Assembly (NCBI GenBank): GCA_019456165.1
Contig: VRUJ01000014.1
Span: 1 to 64,000 of the forward strand
Source of the DNA: Chloroflexota bacterium
GTDB taxonomy: Bacteria; Chloroflexota; Anaerolineae; Anaerolineales; UBA11579
Reading direction: 5' to 3'
DNA: 64,000 nt
Position 1 is the first letter of the stretch. Each line of letters starts with the position of its first letter. The notes below the pieces were generated by a model. The model searched no databases. It was not told the origin of the DNA and was given only the letters and a program-made list of their open reading frames with translations. Positions 37,281 to 45,918 of the stretch are shown piece after piece. A program made the translations under genes and the position numbers.

Positions 37281-38225
37281 ATGTTTATTGGTTTTTTAGT
37301 GTTGTTATTTGTGGGTATCGCTGCAGCGTTGGTAGTTATTGGTTTGCGATCCGCCCAAGAGGAAGATCCATTTGAAACTCGCTTAGCAGAATTTGCTGAA
37401 CGCGGTGAAGCTACCAGCCTAGAAGATATTGAGCTCTCACAACCCTTTATGGATCGTGTGGTATACCCGGTTGCGCGGCGATTAGGGGAAATTGCCCTGC
37501 GGTTCACACCTCAAAGTGCCCTGCAAGAAATTGCCGTTAAATTAGAGATGGCAGGCAACCCGAGGGGGTTGGAGCCGACGACATTTTTTGCATTACGTAT
37601 CGGTGTTGGAGTTGGCGTAGCGATAATACTTTTTATTATCTTTTTAGCTGCTCCAGGTCAATCCCCTTTCTCTTTGCGAAATCTTGGAATCTTGACAGGG
37701 TTTACATTATTCGGCTTTTACGTGCCCAATCTACTTATTTCCAGCCGAATCTCTAGCCGCCAAAATGAAGTGCGTAAAGCGATGCCAGATGCTTTGGACT
37801 TGCTTACGATTTGTGTTGAAGCAGGGCTTGGCTTTGACGCAGCAATGAAGAAAGTGCAAGAAAAATGGGATAATGAATTGGCCTTGGCATTCGGGAGAGC
37901 ACTCCAAGAGATACAGCTTGGTAAACTAAGGCGTGAGGCTTTGCGTGATATGTCTGACCGGATGGGAGTCACGGAGTTTCACAGTTTCGTCGCGGCAATA
38001 ATTCAGAGCGAGTCCTTGGGTGTTAGCATGGCAAAAGTCTTGCGTATTCAATCTGATGATATGCGCATAAAACGCCGCCAGAGAGCAGAAGCAGAAGCTC
38101 AAAAAGCGCCGGTGAAAATGCTTTTCCCTATGGCGCTCTTGATCTTTCCTACTATTATGTTGATCTTATTAGGCCCCGCAGTATTACTTTTAATGCGTTC
38201 GGCTTTGGGCGGCATACTCTTTTAA
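37281..38225 (+). CDS. tadC: Tad pilus inner-membrane protein TadC
   Basis: T2SSF domain: MPDALDLLTICVEAGLGFDAAMKKVQEKW...ALQEIQLGKLRREALRDMSDRMG. Confidence 0.9.
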   Translation: MFIGFLVLLFVGIAAALVVIGLRSAQEEDPFETRLAEFAERGEATSLEDIELSQPFMDRVVYPVARRLGEIALRFTPQSALQEIAVKLEMAGNPRGLEPTTFFALRIGVGVGVAIILFIIFLAAPGQSPFSLRNLGILTGFTLFGFYVPNLLISSRISSRQNEVRKAMPDALDLLTICVEAGLGFDAAMKKVQEKWDNELALAFGRALQEIQLGKLRREALRDMSDRMGVTEFHSFVAAIIQSESLGVSMAKVLRIQSDDMRIKRRQRAEAEAQKAPVKMLFPMALLIFPTIMLILLGPAVLLLMRSALGGILF

Positions 38226-38238
38226 ACTCACAAATATC

Positions 38239-38973
38239 ATGACCTTGCCGGGCACCTTAAATCCTCCGGCACTGGCGTACCGCTTGTATCAATGGTTTTG
38301 GAATTCGCTGGACTGGCTGTATCCGCCGCAATGTGCCGGTTGTGAGACCATCGGTTACCGATGGTGCCAAGAATGTCAGGCGAGTTCACCGCGACTTCCC
38401 GATAAACTTTGCATGAGCTGCGGAACACCCCATAAAGGTGTTCGCGTTTGTGAACAATGCCAACTTTTACCACCCAATTATGATGCTGTACGTTCTTGGG
38501 CTGTTTTTGAGGACCCTTTACGGAAAGCAATTGTGAGATTGAAATATAAGCGGGACCTTGGTTTGGGCGAAGTTCTTGCTCGATCCCTCATTGGTATTAT
38601 GCATAAAATTGAATGGCAGATTGATATGGTTATCCCAGTTCCTCTGGGAAAAACCCGCTTATCAGAGCGAGGTTATAACCAGGCAGCCGTTTTGGCTAGG
38701 CCATTGGCATTGTCATTAAGGTTACAGTACCAACCAAACGCCTTGCACAGGATTCGGGAAACTATCTCTCAGGTGGGATTATCTTTCAGTGAAAGGCGGG
38801 AAAATGTAGCTGGAGCTTTCGAAGCTGATAGGAGTGTGGTAGCTGGAAAGCGTATACTTATGGTGGATGACGTGATGACCACAGGAGCTACTTTGGATGA
38901 ATGCGCCAAAGCTCTTAAATTGGCTGGAGTCAAGCAGGTATTAGGAATTACTCTGGCAAGGGTGGTTGAATAA
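38239..38973 (+). CDS. comF: ComF family protein
   Basis: PPQCAGCETIGYRWCQECQ...CMSCGTP...CEQC zinc ribbon; PRT motif RILMVDDVMTTGATLDECAKALK; SERGYNQA. Confidence 0.93.
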   Translation: MTLPGTLNPPALAYRLYQWFWNSLDWLYPPQCAGCETIGYRWCQECQASSPRLPDKLCMSCGTPHKGVRVCEQCQLLPPNYDAVRSWAVFEDPLRKAIVRLKYKRDLGLGEVLARSLIGIMHKIEWQIDMVIPVPLGKTRLSERGYNQAAVLARPLALSLRLQYQPNALHRIRETISQVGLSFSERRENVAGAFEADRSVVAGKRILMVDDVMTTGATLDECAKALKLAGVKQVLGITLARVVE

Positions 38974-39030
38974 TCTAGTTAGGACAAAAATTAGACGAAG
39001 GGGAACTATTCCCTTATGAAAGGAGAAATA

Positions 39031-39600
39031 ATGGCAATAGAAATAGACATCCATTCAAAAGATATGGAAGTAGATGACAGGTTGTATTCATATATCACCA
39101 AGAGGGCGGCAAGAGTTGAGCGATATATCAAAGGTGTTCGAGATTTGAGGATCGATTTATCCTTTATCAAATCAGCCCGTGATGCCAATGATCGACAGGT
39201 TGCTGAGATCACTCTTCGCGGGAAGGGCTTTATCTTGCGAGCTGAGGAACGTACCGATGATATCTATTCCGCTTTCGATATCGCATTAGACAAATTGCAG
39301 CGCCGCATCGCACGTTATAAGGGCAAACATTACAAGGGACATGGTGATAGGGCTACTGTCCGGGAAGGACCTTTGGAAGAGGGAGCAGATATTACTGAGG
39401 CGGCTGATTCGGAAAAGGAAATTGTTAGACGAAAAATGTTCACACTAAAGCCAATGGATGAGCAAGAAGCTATTGAACAAATGAATCTATTAGGGCATGA
39501 AGACTTCTTTGTATTTTTTAATGTGAACACCGATTCTGTGAATGTGCTTTACCGGCGTAGAAACGACTCATATGGATTAATTGGAACCGAAATCGCATAA
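39031..39600 (+). CDS. hpf: Ribosome hibernation-promoting factor (long form)
   Basis: MAIEIDIHSKDMEVDDRLYSYITKRAARVERY...; C-terminal KPMDEQEAIEQMNLLGHEDFFVFFNVNTDSVNVLYRRRNDSYGLI. Confidence 0.93.
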   Translation: MAIEIDIHSKDMEVDDRLYSYITKRAARVERYIKGVRDLRIDLSFIKSARDANDRQVAEITLRGKGFILRAEERTDDIYSAFDIALDKLQRRIARYKGKHYKGHGDRATVREGPLEEGADITEAADSEKEIVRRKMFTLKPMDEQEAIEQMNLLGHEDFFVFFNVNTDSVNVLYRRRNDSYGLIGTEIA

Positions 39601-39684
39601 AAAATGTTGTTACATAAGAAGAGGGCTTGTCTAAAGGAATAAGCAGCAACATAAGCCCTCTAACAATGAATTTTTTGCCCTCAA

Positions 39685-39891
39685 TTAATCGCCATTTTCT
39701 ACTGGTTCACAAGTTGCGTGTAAAAAGTAAAAATCACCTCGAGGGGGCATTAATTCTAAGACTTCGGTGACCAGAAATTTATCATCTCCCAGAGAGATAT
39801 GCTGGCCTGGCTCTGGCCGTTCAGACAGGTTTAGGATTGTGCCAGGATTATCGCCTTTAGTGATAACTATACTAACTTTGTAAGTTGGCAT
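39685..39891 (-). CDS. Conserved hypothetical protein (68 aa)
   Basis: Compact ORF 3 bp downstream of the cNMP-binding gene, same strand; no recognisable family. Confidence 0.5.
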   Translation of the reverse strand: MPTYKVSIVITKGDNPGTILNLSERPEPGQHISLGDDKFLVTEVLELMPPRGDFYFLHATCEPVENGD

Positions 39892-39894
39892 CTT

Positions 39895-40341
39895 TTAACC
39901 TAAGTCACTCAAGTGGCGCTGACGCAGACGGAAAGATAAGTCTGCAGCAATATTTCGCATAACAATGTAACCAATCTTATGGTTGTTTTCACAGAGTTCT
40001 GCAAAAGCTTCTTGTTGAATTACCTGAACAGTTGTAGGGTTGTTGATCGCTCGGATTGTTGCCGACCGCGGTCCCTGATCTACTAGTGACATTTCACCAG
40101 CTGTTTGCCCGCTTCCCAGATTTACCACTAATTTCCTGGGCGCATCCTGTTCACTATCTACTGAGATTTCAGCAAAGCCTTCGATGATGATATAAAATTC
40201 ATTGCCGGGATTGCCTTGTTCGGCGATTATATCACCCTTAGAGTAGCTGCGTTCTTCACACAATGTTATAACTGCTTCAAGCTCAGAATCGCTGAGGCCT
40301 TCAAATAATTCAATTCCGAGTAAAGCTTGTTTTAGACTCAT
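39895..40341 (-). CDS. Stand-alone cyclic-nucleotide-binding domain protein
   Basis: LFEGLSDSELEAVITLCEERSYSKGDIIAEQGNPGNEFYIIIEG...GQTAGEMSLVDQGPRSATIRA. Confidence 0.88.
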   Translation of the reverse strand: MSLKQALLGIELFEGLSDSELEAVITLCEERSYSKGDIIAEQGNPGNEFYIIIEGFAEISVDSEQDAPRKLVVNLGSGQTAGEMSLVDQGPRSATIRAINNPTTVQVIQQEAFAELCENNHKIGYIVMRNIAADLSFRLRQRHLSDLG

Positions 40342-40558
40342 TAAAAATGTTTCCTATTAAAATAACTTTATTGGTGTTATGAGTGCTGTGACGGAGTTGG
40401 TGGTTATTGGATCTTCTTTTATTATAATCCCATTTTTTGAAATTTATGCTTTAAAACTATCTTGAATTTCCACATGGTTTCTATCAAAATATTAATGTAG
40501 AAAAAGCCAGAATTCCCAGTTACTTCTTTCGGGGTCCTTCCCTAATTGCTTTGATTTT

Positions 40559-41110
40559 TTACAAGCCAAAAATGCTTGGTTCGAGTTCTATCCTGTTATT
40601 CCGTTGTAAATACTTAGCTGCGTGTGCAATCGTTTTTCCAGTTTCTGGATGTTTGTAATCAGGATGAATTTCTGCTAAAGGAACTGCCAAATGAGGTGTT
40701 GACCACAAGGAAGGGTCTACTTCCGTATCTTCGTAGATCAAAATATCAATATCAATTTCGCGGGGAGCATTTTTATCCGAGGAGCGTTTGCGACCAAGTT
40801 TTGATTCAATTTTTCGGAGAATTTCATCTTTTATTTCATTAGATTCTTGGGGTGATAAGAACAGTAAAGCTGCATTGATAAACTCGGGTCCGGAAAATCC
40901 CATAGCGGGTGATTTCCAAGCTGAGGAGACAATTTCCACCTGCCCATGTTTTTTTAGAAGATTAATTGCCTTGGGTATGTTTTTTGTCGGGTTAATGTTA
41001 GAACCCAGACTCAGGTAATACTTTTTTAGGTGTCGCTCAATTTTTCCGGGTGCGTTCAATTTCAACTCCCACAGACTTTGCGAAGCGCACGGCGCCAGGC
41101 TTTTCAACAC
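40559..41110 (-). CDS. folK: 2-amino-4-hydroxy-6-hydroxymethyldihydropteridine pyrophosphokinase
   Basis: YYLSLGSNINPTKNIPKAINLL...GPEFINAALLF...GRKRSSDKNAPREIDIDILIYED. True start is probably nearer 41070, at a TTG within the folB overlap. Confidence 0.9.
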   Translation of the reverse strand: MLKSLAPCASQSLWELKLNAPGKIERHLKKYYLSLGSNINPTKNIPKAINLLKKHGQVEIVSSAWKSPAMGFSGPEFINAALLFLSPQESNEIKDEILRKIESKLGRKRSSDKNAPREIDIDILIYEDTEVDPSLWSTPHLAVPLAEIHPDYKHPETGKTIAHAAKYLQRNNRIELEPSIFGL

Positions 41111-41399
41111 GCACGTTCACTTTTTCTGCTCCAGGTTCCCCCAAACATATTTTGGCTATATCGTTTGCCAAAGCTTCCACAGTAAAACGGGATGTTTGCT
41201 CAGTGTGGCTTATCACCTTTTTGGATATTGTGCGGTAATTGACGGAATCGGTGATGTCATCGCTCTCGCCAGCTTTGCGTAGATCAGTGAATATGACGAT
41301 GTTAATTAAGATATCTTGCTTATTTTTCCTTTCCCAATCGTTAATTCCGATGATACCGCGCACTAAAAGATCGCTGATTAAGACCCTGTCCTGGTTCAT
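41037..41399 (-). CDS. folB: Dihydroneopterin aldolase
   Basis: DLLVRGIIGINDWERKNKQDILINIVIFTD...VNYRTISKKVISHTEQTSRFTVEALANDIAKICL. Confidence 0.9.
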   Translation of the reverse strand: MNQDRVLISDLLVRGIIGINDWERKNKQDILINIVIFTDLRKAGESDDITDSVNYRTISKKVISHTEQTSRFTVEALANDIAKICLGEPGAEKVNVRVEKPGAVRFAKSVGVEIERTRKN

Positions 41400-42121
41400 A
41401 TCAAATGCCTCCCGCCGTCTAAGTGGATGATTTCGCCTGTGATATATGTAGGACCTTCTAGCAAGAAGAGCAAGGTTCTACCCACCTCGTCCAAGTCTGC
41501 CCAGCGGCCGGCCGGAACGTTTTCTAAAATGCTGGAAACATCAGCTCCATTACTGGGGGGGAGAATGGCGCCAAAAGCTATCCCGTTCACGGTAATGTTT
41601 GGTGCGAGAGTGATGGCCAGAGAATGGGTGAGACTGACCAAAGCTGCTTTGCTGATCGTGTATGCAAAATGGTCTGCGCCTGGACGTATGGCGCGCCAGT
41701 CTAGTATGTTTACGATGCGACCTTCTTGACCTTGGTCCAATGCACCTGCAAATGTTTGGCTGATAAGGAATGGGGCGGTTAGATTCACTGCCAGATGTTT
41801 GTTCCAGTTATCGAGGTCTGTTTCCGTTAAAGTTTGGTTTTTAAAAATCGAGGCGCTGTTAACAACCGCAAAAAGAGGCCCGTACTCCAAAGCTTCCGTC
41901 ACCAATGCGCCAGCTTCATCAGGCTTACTTAGGTCGGCTTTAACCAAATTGCCATTAACTCCCAGCGCCTTAACATCCGCAATTGTTTCTCTAGCACGTT
42001 CTTCTGAGCGCCAGTAATGGATGATTACCCCAAAACCAGCTTTAGCGGCTGCTAGGGCCATGGCGCGGCCAATCCTTACTGCCGCCCCGGTGATCAATAC
42101 ATTTTTTTCAGCCGCCTGCAT
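41396..42121 (-). CDS. SDR oxidoreductase, pteridine reductase (PTR1/FolM)-like
   Basis: NVLITGAAVRIGRAMALAAAKAGFGVIIHYWRSEE (TGxxxRxG); YTISKAALVSL; YITGEIIHLDGG; lies in the folB/folK cluster. Confidence 0.8.
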   Translation of the reverse strand: MQAAEKNVLITGAAVRIGRAMALAAAKAGFGVIIHYWRSEERARETIADVKALGVNGNLVKADLSKPDEAGALVTEALEYGPLFAVVNSASIFKNQTLTETDLDNWNKHLAVNLTAPFLISQTFAGALDQGQEGRIVNILDWRAIRPGADHFAYTISKAALVSLTHSLAITLAPNITVNGIAFGAILPPSNGADVSSILENVPAGRWADLDEVGRTLLFLLEGPTYITGEIIHLDGGRHLI

Positions 42122-42130
42122 AATAATATT

Positions 42131-42865
42131 CTAACCCTGTTCAGTTTTTTGAAGTTGTAGAATTCCCCACCAGCTCAATGCTAATATTATCCATGCAACA
42201 ATCTGTGCGGCGCGCAAACTATCGAAAATTATCAGGCTGTCTCCACGAAAAGCTTCCAAAAATAAACGGGCAGCAGCGCTCAACGCTAGAAATTTCAAAA
42301 AAAACGATCCGGGAATATTATTCTTTTCTTGGCGGGAAGGCCATACTAACCACAGGATCAATCCACCAGCGAGAGCCTGGTAAATTTGTGTAGGGTGCCG
42401 GCTTGCTCCCCAAAGATCTATTGCCCAGGGAAGCTCGCTGGGTGCGCCAAAAGCGCTGCCAGATGCTAGGTTGGCGATTGGGATTGCGATGCCTAAAATA
42501 GCAAATACTGGGATGAGTGCATCTAGAGTGGACTTGAGGACCAGTCCTCTCCGCTGCCCGTAGATTAGACTAGCCAATAAGGCTGCTGCTGCCCCACCAG
42601 CGGGATCGAGCAGGCTCGGGTTTAGGGAGATCAAGCTCGCAGGGTTATCTGCGAAGGAGGCTGGAAAACGTATGGCAACTGCCAACCGGGCGCCCACTAA
42701 TCCAGCGATTAATACTATGAACGTGAGGTTATAAATTAAATCGGGATTTATCTCATAACGTCTGGCATGGCGTTCGGCGATCGTCAAACCTAGCCATAAC
42801 CCAACCAGTAATATCAAGCCAGGAGTCTGCAGAGCTAAAGGACCAATTTGGAGAATAGGGAACAT
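42131..42865 (-). CDS. Prolipoprotein diacylglyceryl transferase-like membrane protein (divergent)
   Basis: Polytopic; ASRHPTQIYQALAGG matches the Lgt HPxQLYE motif; FRGDS. Confidence 0.7.
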   Translation of the reverse strand: MFPILQIGPLALQTPGLILLVGLWLGLTIAERHARRYEINPDLIYNLTFIVLIAGLVGARLAVAIRFPASFADNPASLISLNPSLLDPAGGAAAALLASLIYGQRRGLVLKSTLDALIPVFAILGIAIPIANLASGSAFGAPSELPWAIDLWGASRHPTQIYQALAGGLILWLVWPSRQEKNNIPGSFFLKFLALSAAARLFLEAFRGDSLIIFDSLRAAQIVAWIILALSWWGILQLQKTEQG

Positions 42866-43440
42866 TATCGCGTTTCTCCTATGAGTTGCATGGCTCGTAC
42901 TTCTAACAAAGCTTCCGCCATTGGCCCACCAATGATGACTTCCGTGATGATGCCATCTTTATCGACAAAATAAGAACTGGGGAAAGCACGCATGTTGTAT
43001 GCATCCGCAACTTCTCCGCGTACATCCAGTAAGATAGGGTATGTTAGGTTGTGTTCTTCGGCAAATGCAACTGCATTTGTGAGGCTGTCCTGGCTGGTAA
43101 TATTGACAGCCAGCACGACAAATCCCTGATCTTTATATTGATCATAAACGCGCTGCATAGCAGGCATCTCAGCCCGGCAAGGACCGCACCAGCTGGCCCA
43201 TAAATTCACCAATACACCCTGGCCTCTGAAATCAGAGAGAGTTAAAGTTTCTCCAGCAAGGGTTTCAAGCGTAAAATCTGGAGCCAGGAATCCCTTTTGG
43301 GGGGCAGGGATGTCCCCGCTGGTGGTCTCGCCTGGCTCTACCGCGCTGATCCAAATCCACCCTGCGCCAAATACAAGAATCAAGATTGAGAACAACTTAA
43401 ATTGCTGCGGATTGCTTGTTGCCAATGTGTTTCTCCTCAT
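42865..43440 (-). CDS. TlpA/ResA-like thioredoxin-fold protein
   Basis: N-terminal TM; APDFTLETLAGETLTLSDFRGQGVLVNLWASWCGPCRAEMPAMQRVY. Confidence 0.9.
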   Translation of the reverse strand: MRRNTLATSNPQQFKLFSILILVFGAGWIWISAVEPGETTSGDIPAPQKGFLAPDFTLETLAGETLTLSDFRGQGVLVNLWASWCGPCRAEMPAMQRVYDQYKDQGFVVLAVNITSQDSLTNAVAFAEEHNLTYPILLDVRGEVADAYNMRAFPSSYFVDKDGIITEVIIGGPMAEALLEVRAMQLIGETR

Positions 43441-43672
43441 CTGAGATTATTACATAATATTGAGAGAATCGTAAGGTGACTGTCGCTTTTGGACATTTTA
43501 CAGAGCATAGACGTTTGTCACTAAGTTAATATTACTTTGCGTGGGTGGCGAAAGGAAGGAGAAATAATTAGTATTAGCTTAGAAGAATACTGGTTCAGTT
43601 GACTTGCTAATTATTAGTGTTATGATGGTATTAGTCCATTATAACACCTTTTCAAAAGAGGTTGATTCGGAA

Positions 43673-44329
43673 ATGTTCGTTTCAAAGAATAAAATAAAAT
43701 TTCTTGTATTATTAATAATAGCCAGTGTGCTAATACTTTCCGCTTGCGGAAATGGATCGAATTCTATAACACTGCCTAGTGACGAAACGGTCGAGGCTGT
43801 TTCAGTTGATGGAGAAGCGGTCTCACCAAACCAGCCTGAAACAGAAATGCCGACAGCTCCAGAAGATAATGGAGAAGCTGTCCCCACACCCCCAAAAGAA
43901 ACAGAAATGCCTGCTTCACCTACTCGTGTATCCGATGTGGTATATACTTTAGGATTTAGTTTGGGGGGTCCGGATTTGAGGGCTACAGCTCCTGGCAGGG
44001 TGAATTTGGCGTCTGGGGAAATTCAACTTGTGGAATTCTTCGCATTCTGGTGTACTCGCTGCCAACAAATGGCGCCCGTCGTGCACGGGTTAGAAAATAA
44101 GTATGGTGAAGATATAAGATTCATCTATTTGGATATTGATGACCCAGATACACTGGAACTCCAGCAAGCTGTCCATTACCAATATCGGCTCCGTCCATAC
44201 ATAATGCTTCTCGACGGAAATGGGGAGGTTATCACAGATGAAAGTGGAAACAAATACATTTGGATTGGTGTATTCCCGGGGGAGTCTCTAGATTTAGCGC
44301 TTATGAATATACTAAATGGGTATAAATAA
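43673..44329 (+). CDS. Thioredoxin-fold lipoprotein
   Basis: Lipobox LILSACGN; VEFFAFWCTRCQQMAPVVHGLENKYGEDIRFIYLDIDD. Start at 43673 preferred because a TTGACT-N16-TATGAT promoter (43599-43626) overlaps the track start 43604. Confidence 0.82.
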   Translation: MFVSKNKIKFLVLLIIASVLILSACGNGSNSITLPSDETVEAVSVDGEAVSPNQPETEMPTAPEDNGEAVPTPPKETEMPASPTRVSDVVYTLGFSLGGPDLRATAPGRVNLASGEIQLVEFFAFWCTRCQQMAPVVHGLENKYGEDIRFIYLDIDDPDTLELQQAVHYQYRLRPYIMLLDGNGEVITDESGNKYIWIGVFPGESLDLALMNILNGYK

Positions 44330-44352
44330 AAATTCAATCAAGGCGATTTTGG

Positions 44353-44394
44353 AAAACTCTCCGGTAGCATAGAAATTGCCCGGAGAGTTTTTTT
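44353..44394 (+). terminator. Rho-independent terminator
   Basis: AAAACTCTCCGG ... CCGGAGAGTTTT followed by TTT. Confidence 0.9.
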
Positions 44395-44455
44395 GTTACC
44401 CTCGCCTAAAATTCAGGTGTAGCATTTTAAACTGTACATTGCGCTAACAGCCCTA

Positions 44456-44484
44456 TTGACAAATGGGGAAATTTCGTCTATTAT
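44456..44484 (+). promoter_or_regulatory. Sigma-70 type promoter of the copper operon
   Basis: TTGACA (44456-44461), 17 nt, TATTAT (44479-44484). Confidence 0.85.
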
Positions 44485-44492
44485 TAAATAAA

Positions 44493-44511
44493 TACCCCCC
44501 CCAGGGGGGTA
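44493..44511 (+). promoter_or_regulatory. CsoR-type operator
   Basis: TACCCCCCCCAGGGGGGTA, a C-tract/G-tract pseudo-palindrome over the predicted +1 region. Confidence 0.8.
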
Positions 44512-44537
44512 GGGAAGATCTAAACAGGAGTGTGTCT

Positions 44538-44807
44538 ATGAAAAATGAGGAAGCTGTAAAGCGTTTGAAAACGGTTGAAGGCCACGTGCGTGGGGTGCAG
44601 CGCATGATCTCTGAAGGTGAATATTGCATCGATGTTATCCGTCAGATACAAGCCGTCCAATCCGCGTTAAATAAAGTTAGCAAAATGGTCCTTGAAGAAC
44701 ACATGAACTCATGCTTAATTAAGGCCGTGCGCGGTGATGAACCCGATGAGCGTGAGCGTGTCTTACAAGAAATCGCTGATATTTACGAAGCGGCAACAAA
44801 AGTTTAA
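44538..44807 (+). CDS. csoR: CsoR-family copper-sensing repressor
   Basis: MKNEEAVKRLKTVEGHVRGVQRMISEGEYCIDVIRQIQAVQSALNKVSKMVLEEHMNSC; C-H-C ligand set; ATG at 44538 lies downstream of the operator. Confidence 0.92.
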   Translation: MKNEEAVKRLKTVEGHVRGVQRMISEGEYCIDVIRQIQAVQSALNKVSKMVLEEHMNSCLIKAVRGDEPDERERVLQEIADIYEAATKV

Positions 44808-44830
44808 TAACATTATATTAGGAGCAAACA

Positions 44831-45040
44831 ATGCAAACCATTACGTATACCATACCCGCAATCCACTGCCACAACTGCGTGCATACCATCCAAATGGAAG
44901 TTGGGGAGCTGCAGGGCGTCCGATCCGTTCATGCAACTGTGGATACCAAATCTGTGGTTATTGAGTTTGAAGATCCAGCAACTGAAGAGCAAATTCAAAA
45001 CCTGCTCAAAGAGATCAATTACGCCCCAGCTCTAGCCTGA
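44831..45040 (+). CDS. copZ: Heavy-metal-associated (CopZ-like) copper chaperone
   Basis: HMA fold, ligand motif HCHNC. Confidence 0.85.
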   Translation: MQTITYTIPAIHCHNCVHTIQMEVGELQGVRSVHATVDTKSVVIEFEDPATEEQIQNLLKEINYAPALA

Positions 45041-45106
45041 AAAATCCAGATTGAGTACCCGCCCGTTGTGACATGAGCACACAAACATTAGAAATGGAGA
45101 CTTCGA

Positions 45107-45565
45107 ATGGGAAAACGCAGAATACAGATCATACAGCAGCGTAGACAAGCACAAAAGCGCAAAAAAGCTCTTATATATATGGCAGCCGGTATAGGGATAA
45201 TCGGTTTACTGGCATATGGGATTTGGAATACCTCCCGCCTGGCTGAACCTCTGGCGAGTGAGACATTGATCGCTTTTGGAGCCCAGGTGTACTCAAATAA
45301 TTGTGCTGTCTGCCATGGTGAAAATGGCGAAGGTCATGCTTCAACCCCCCTTGCTCCTGCATTGAATGACCGAGAACACGCCTGGCACCACGCGGACGGT
45401 CAATTACAAGAATTAATTTTAGAAGGCGGTATCGAAATGCCTGCTTTCGAGGAAATCTTAGAAGATCAAGAAGTTGTAGCTGTTATTCGCTACTTTCAAA
45501 CTTGGTGGCAAGCAAGTCAATTAGATACTCAACAAGCGCGTAGTGTCAGTGATCCCCTACGTTAA
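45107..45565 (+). CDS. Membrane-anchored mono-haem c-type cytochrome
   Basis: N-terminal TM; YSNNCAVCHGENGEG (CxxCH); distal MPAFEEIL. Confidence 0.88.
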   Translation: MGKRRIQIIQQRRQAQKRKKALIYMAAGIGIIGLLAYGIWNTSRLAEPLASETLIAFGAQVYSNNCAVCHGENGEGHASTPLAPALNDREHAWHHADGQLQELILEGGIEMPAFEEILEDQEVVAVIRYFQTWWQASQLDTQQARSVSDPLR

Positions 45566-45589
45566 ATATATTTTATGGAGATGTTACAA

Positions 45590-45814
45590 ATGAGCGAAAA
45601 AGTTAATTTCAAGGTTGTTGGTGGTAAGACAATGAACTGTGGCGGTTGCGAAGGCCGCGTTAAAGCGATACTTTCACAAGTCCCTGGCGTTGCGGGAGTG
45701 GTTGCTGATTCAAGTACCCAGTTGATTGAAGTAACTTTGGGACAAGCCAATACAAAGGTAGATGATATGAAAACTGCACTTGGGGCGCTTGGTTACCAGG
45801 TTGCTGTAGTTTAG
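45590..45814 (+). CDS. Second HMA-domain metal chaperone
   Basis: KTMNCGGCEGRVKAILSQVPGVAGVVAD; ATGAGCGAA start preferred (GGAG RBS). Confidence 0.85.
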   Translation: MSEKVNFKVVGGKTMNCGGCEGRVKAILSQVPGVAGVVADSSTQLIEVTLGQANTKVDDMKTALGALGYQVAVV

Positions 45815-45918
45815 GTAACAGTTCTTTCGAATAATACAAAGAGATAAATCTGTTATTAGAAACATGAAAGCAATCCCGTAGGTTTGCCCTGAGGGAAGGC
45901 ATTCAGAGAATAAACCTT

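Noticed and set aside
39620-39661. AGAGGGCTT...AAGCCCTCT stem after hpf
   Set aside because: Likely a weak terminator between convergent genes; no T tract, not unusual enough to report as a finding.
44463-44537. Upstream start of CsoR as given in the ORF track
   Set aside because: It would place coding sequence over the -10 region and operator; ATG 44538 has an AGGAG RBS and fits the family N-terminus.
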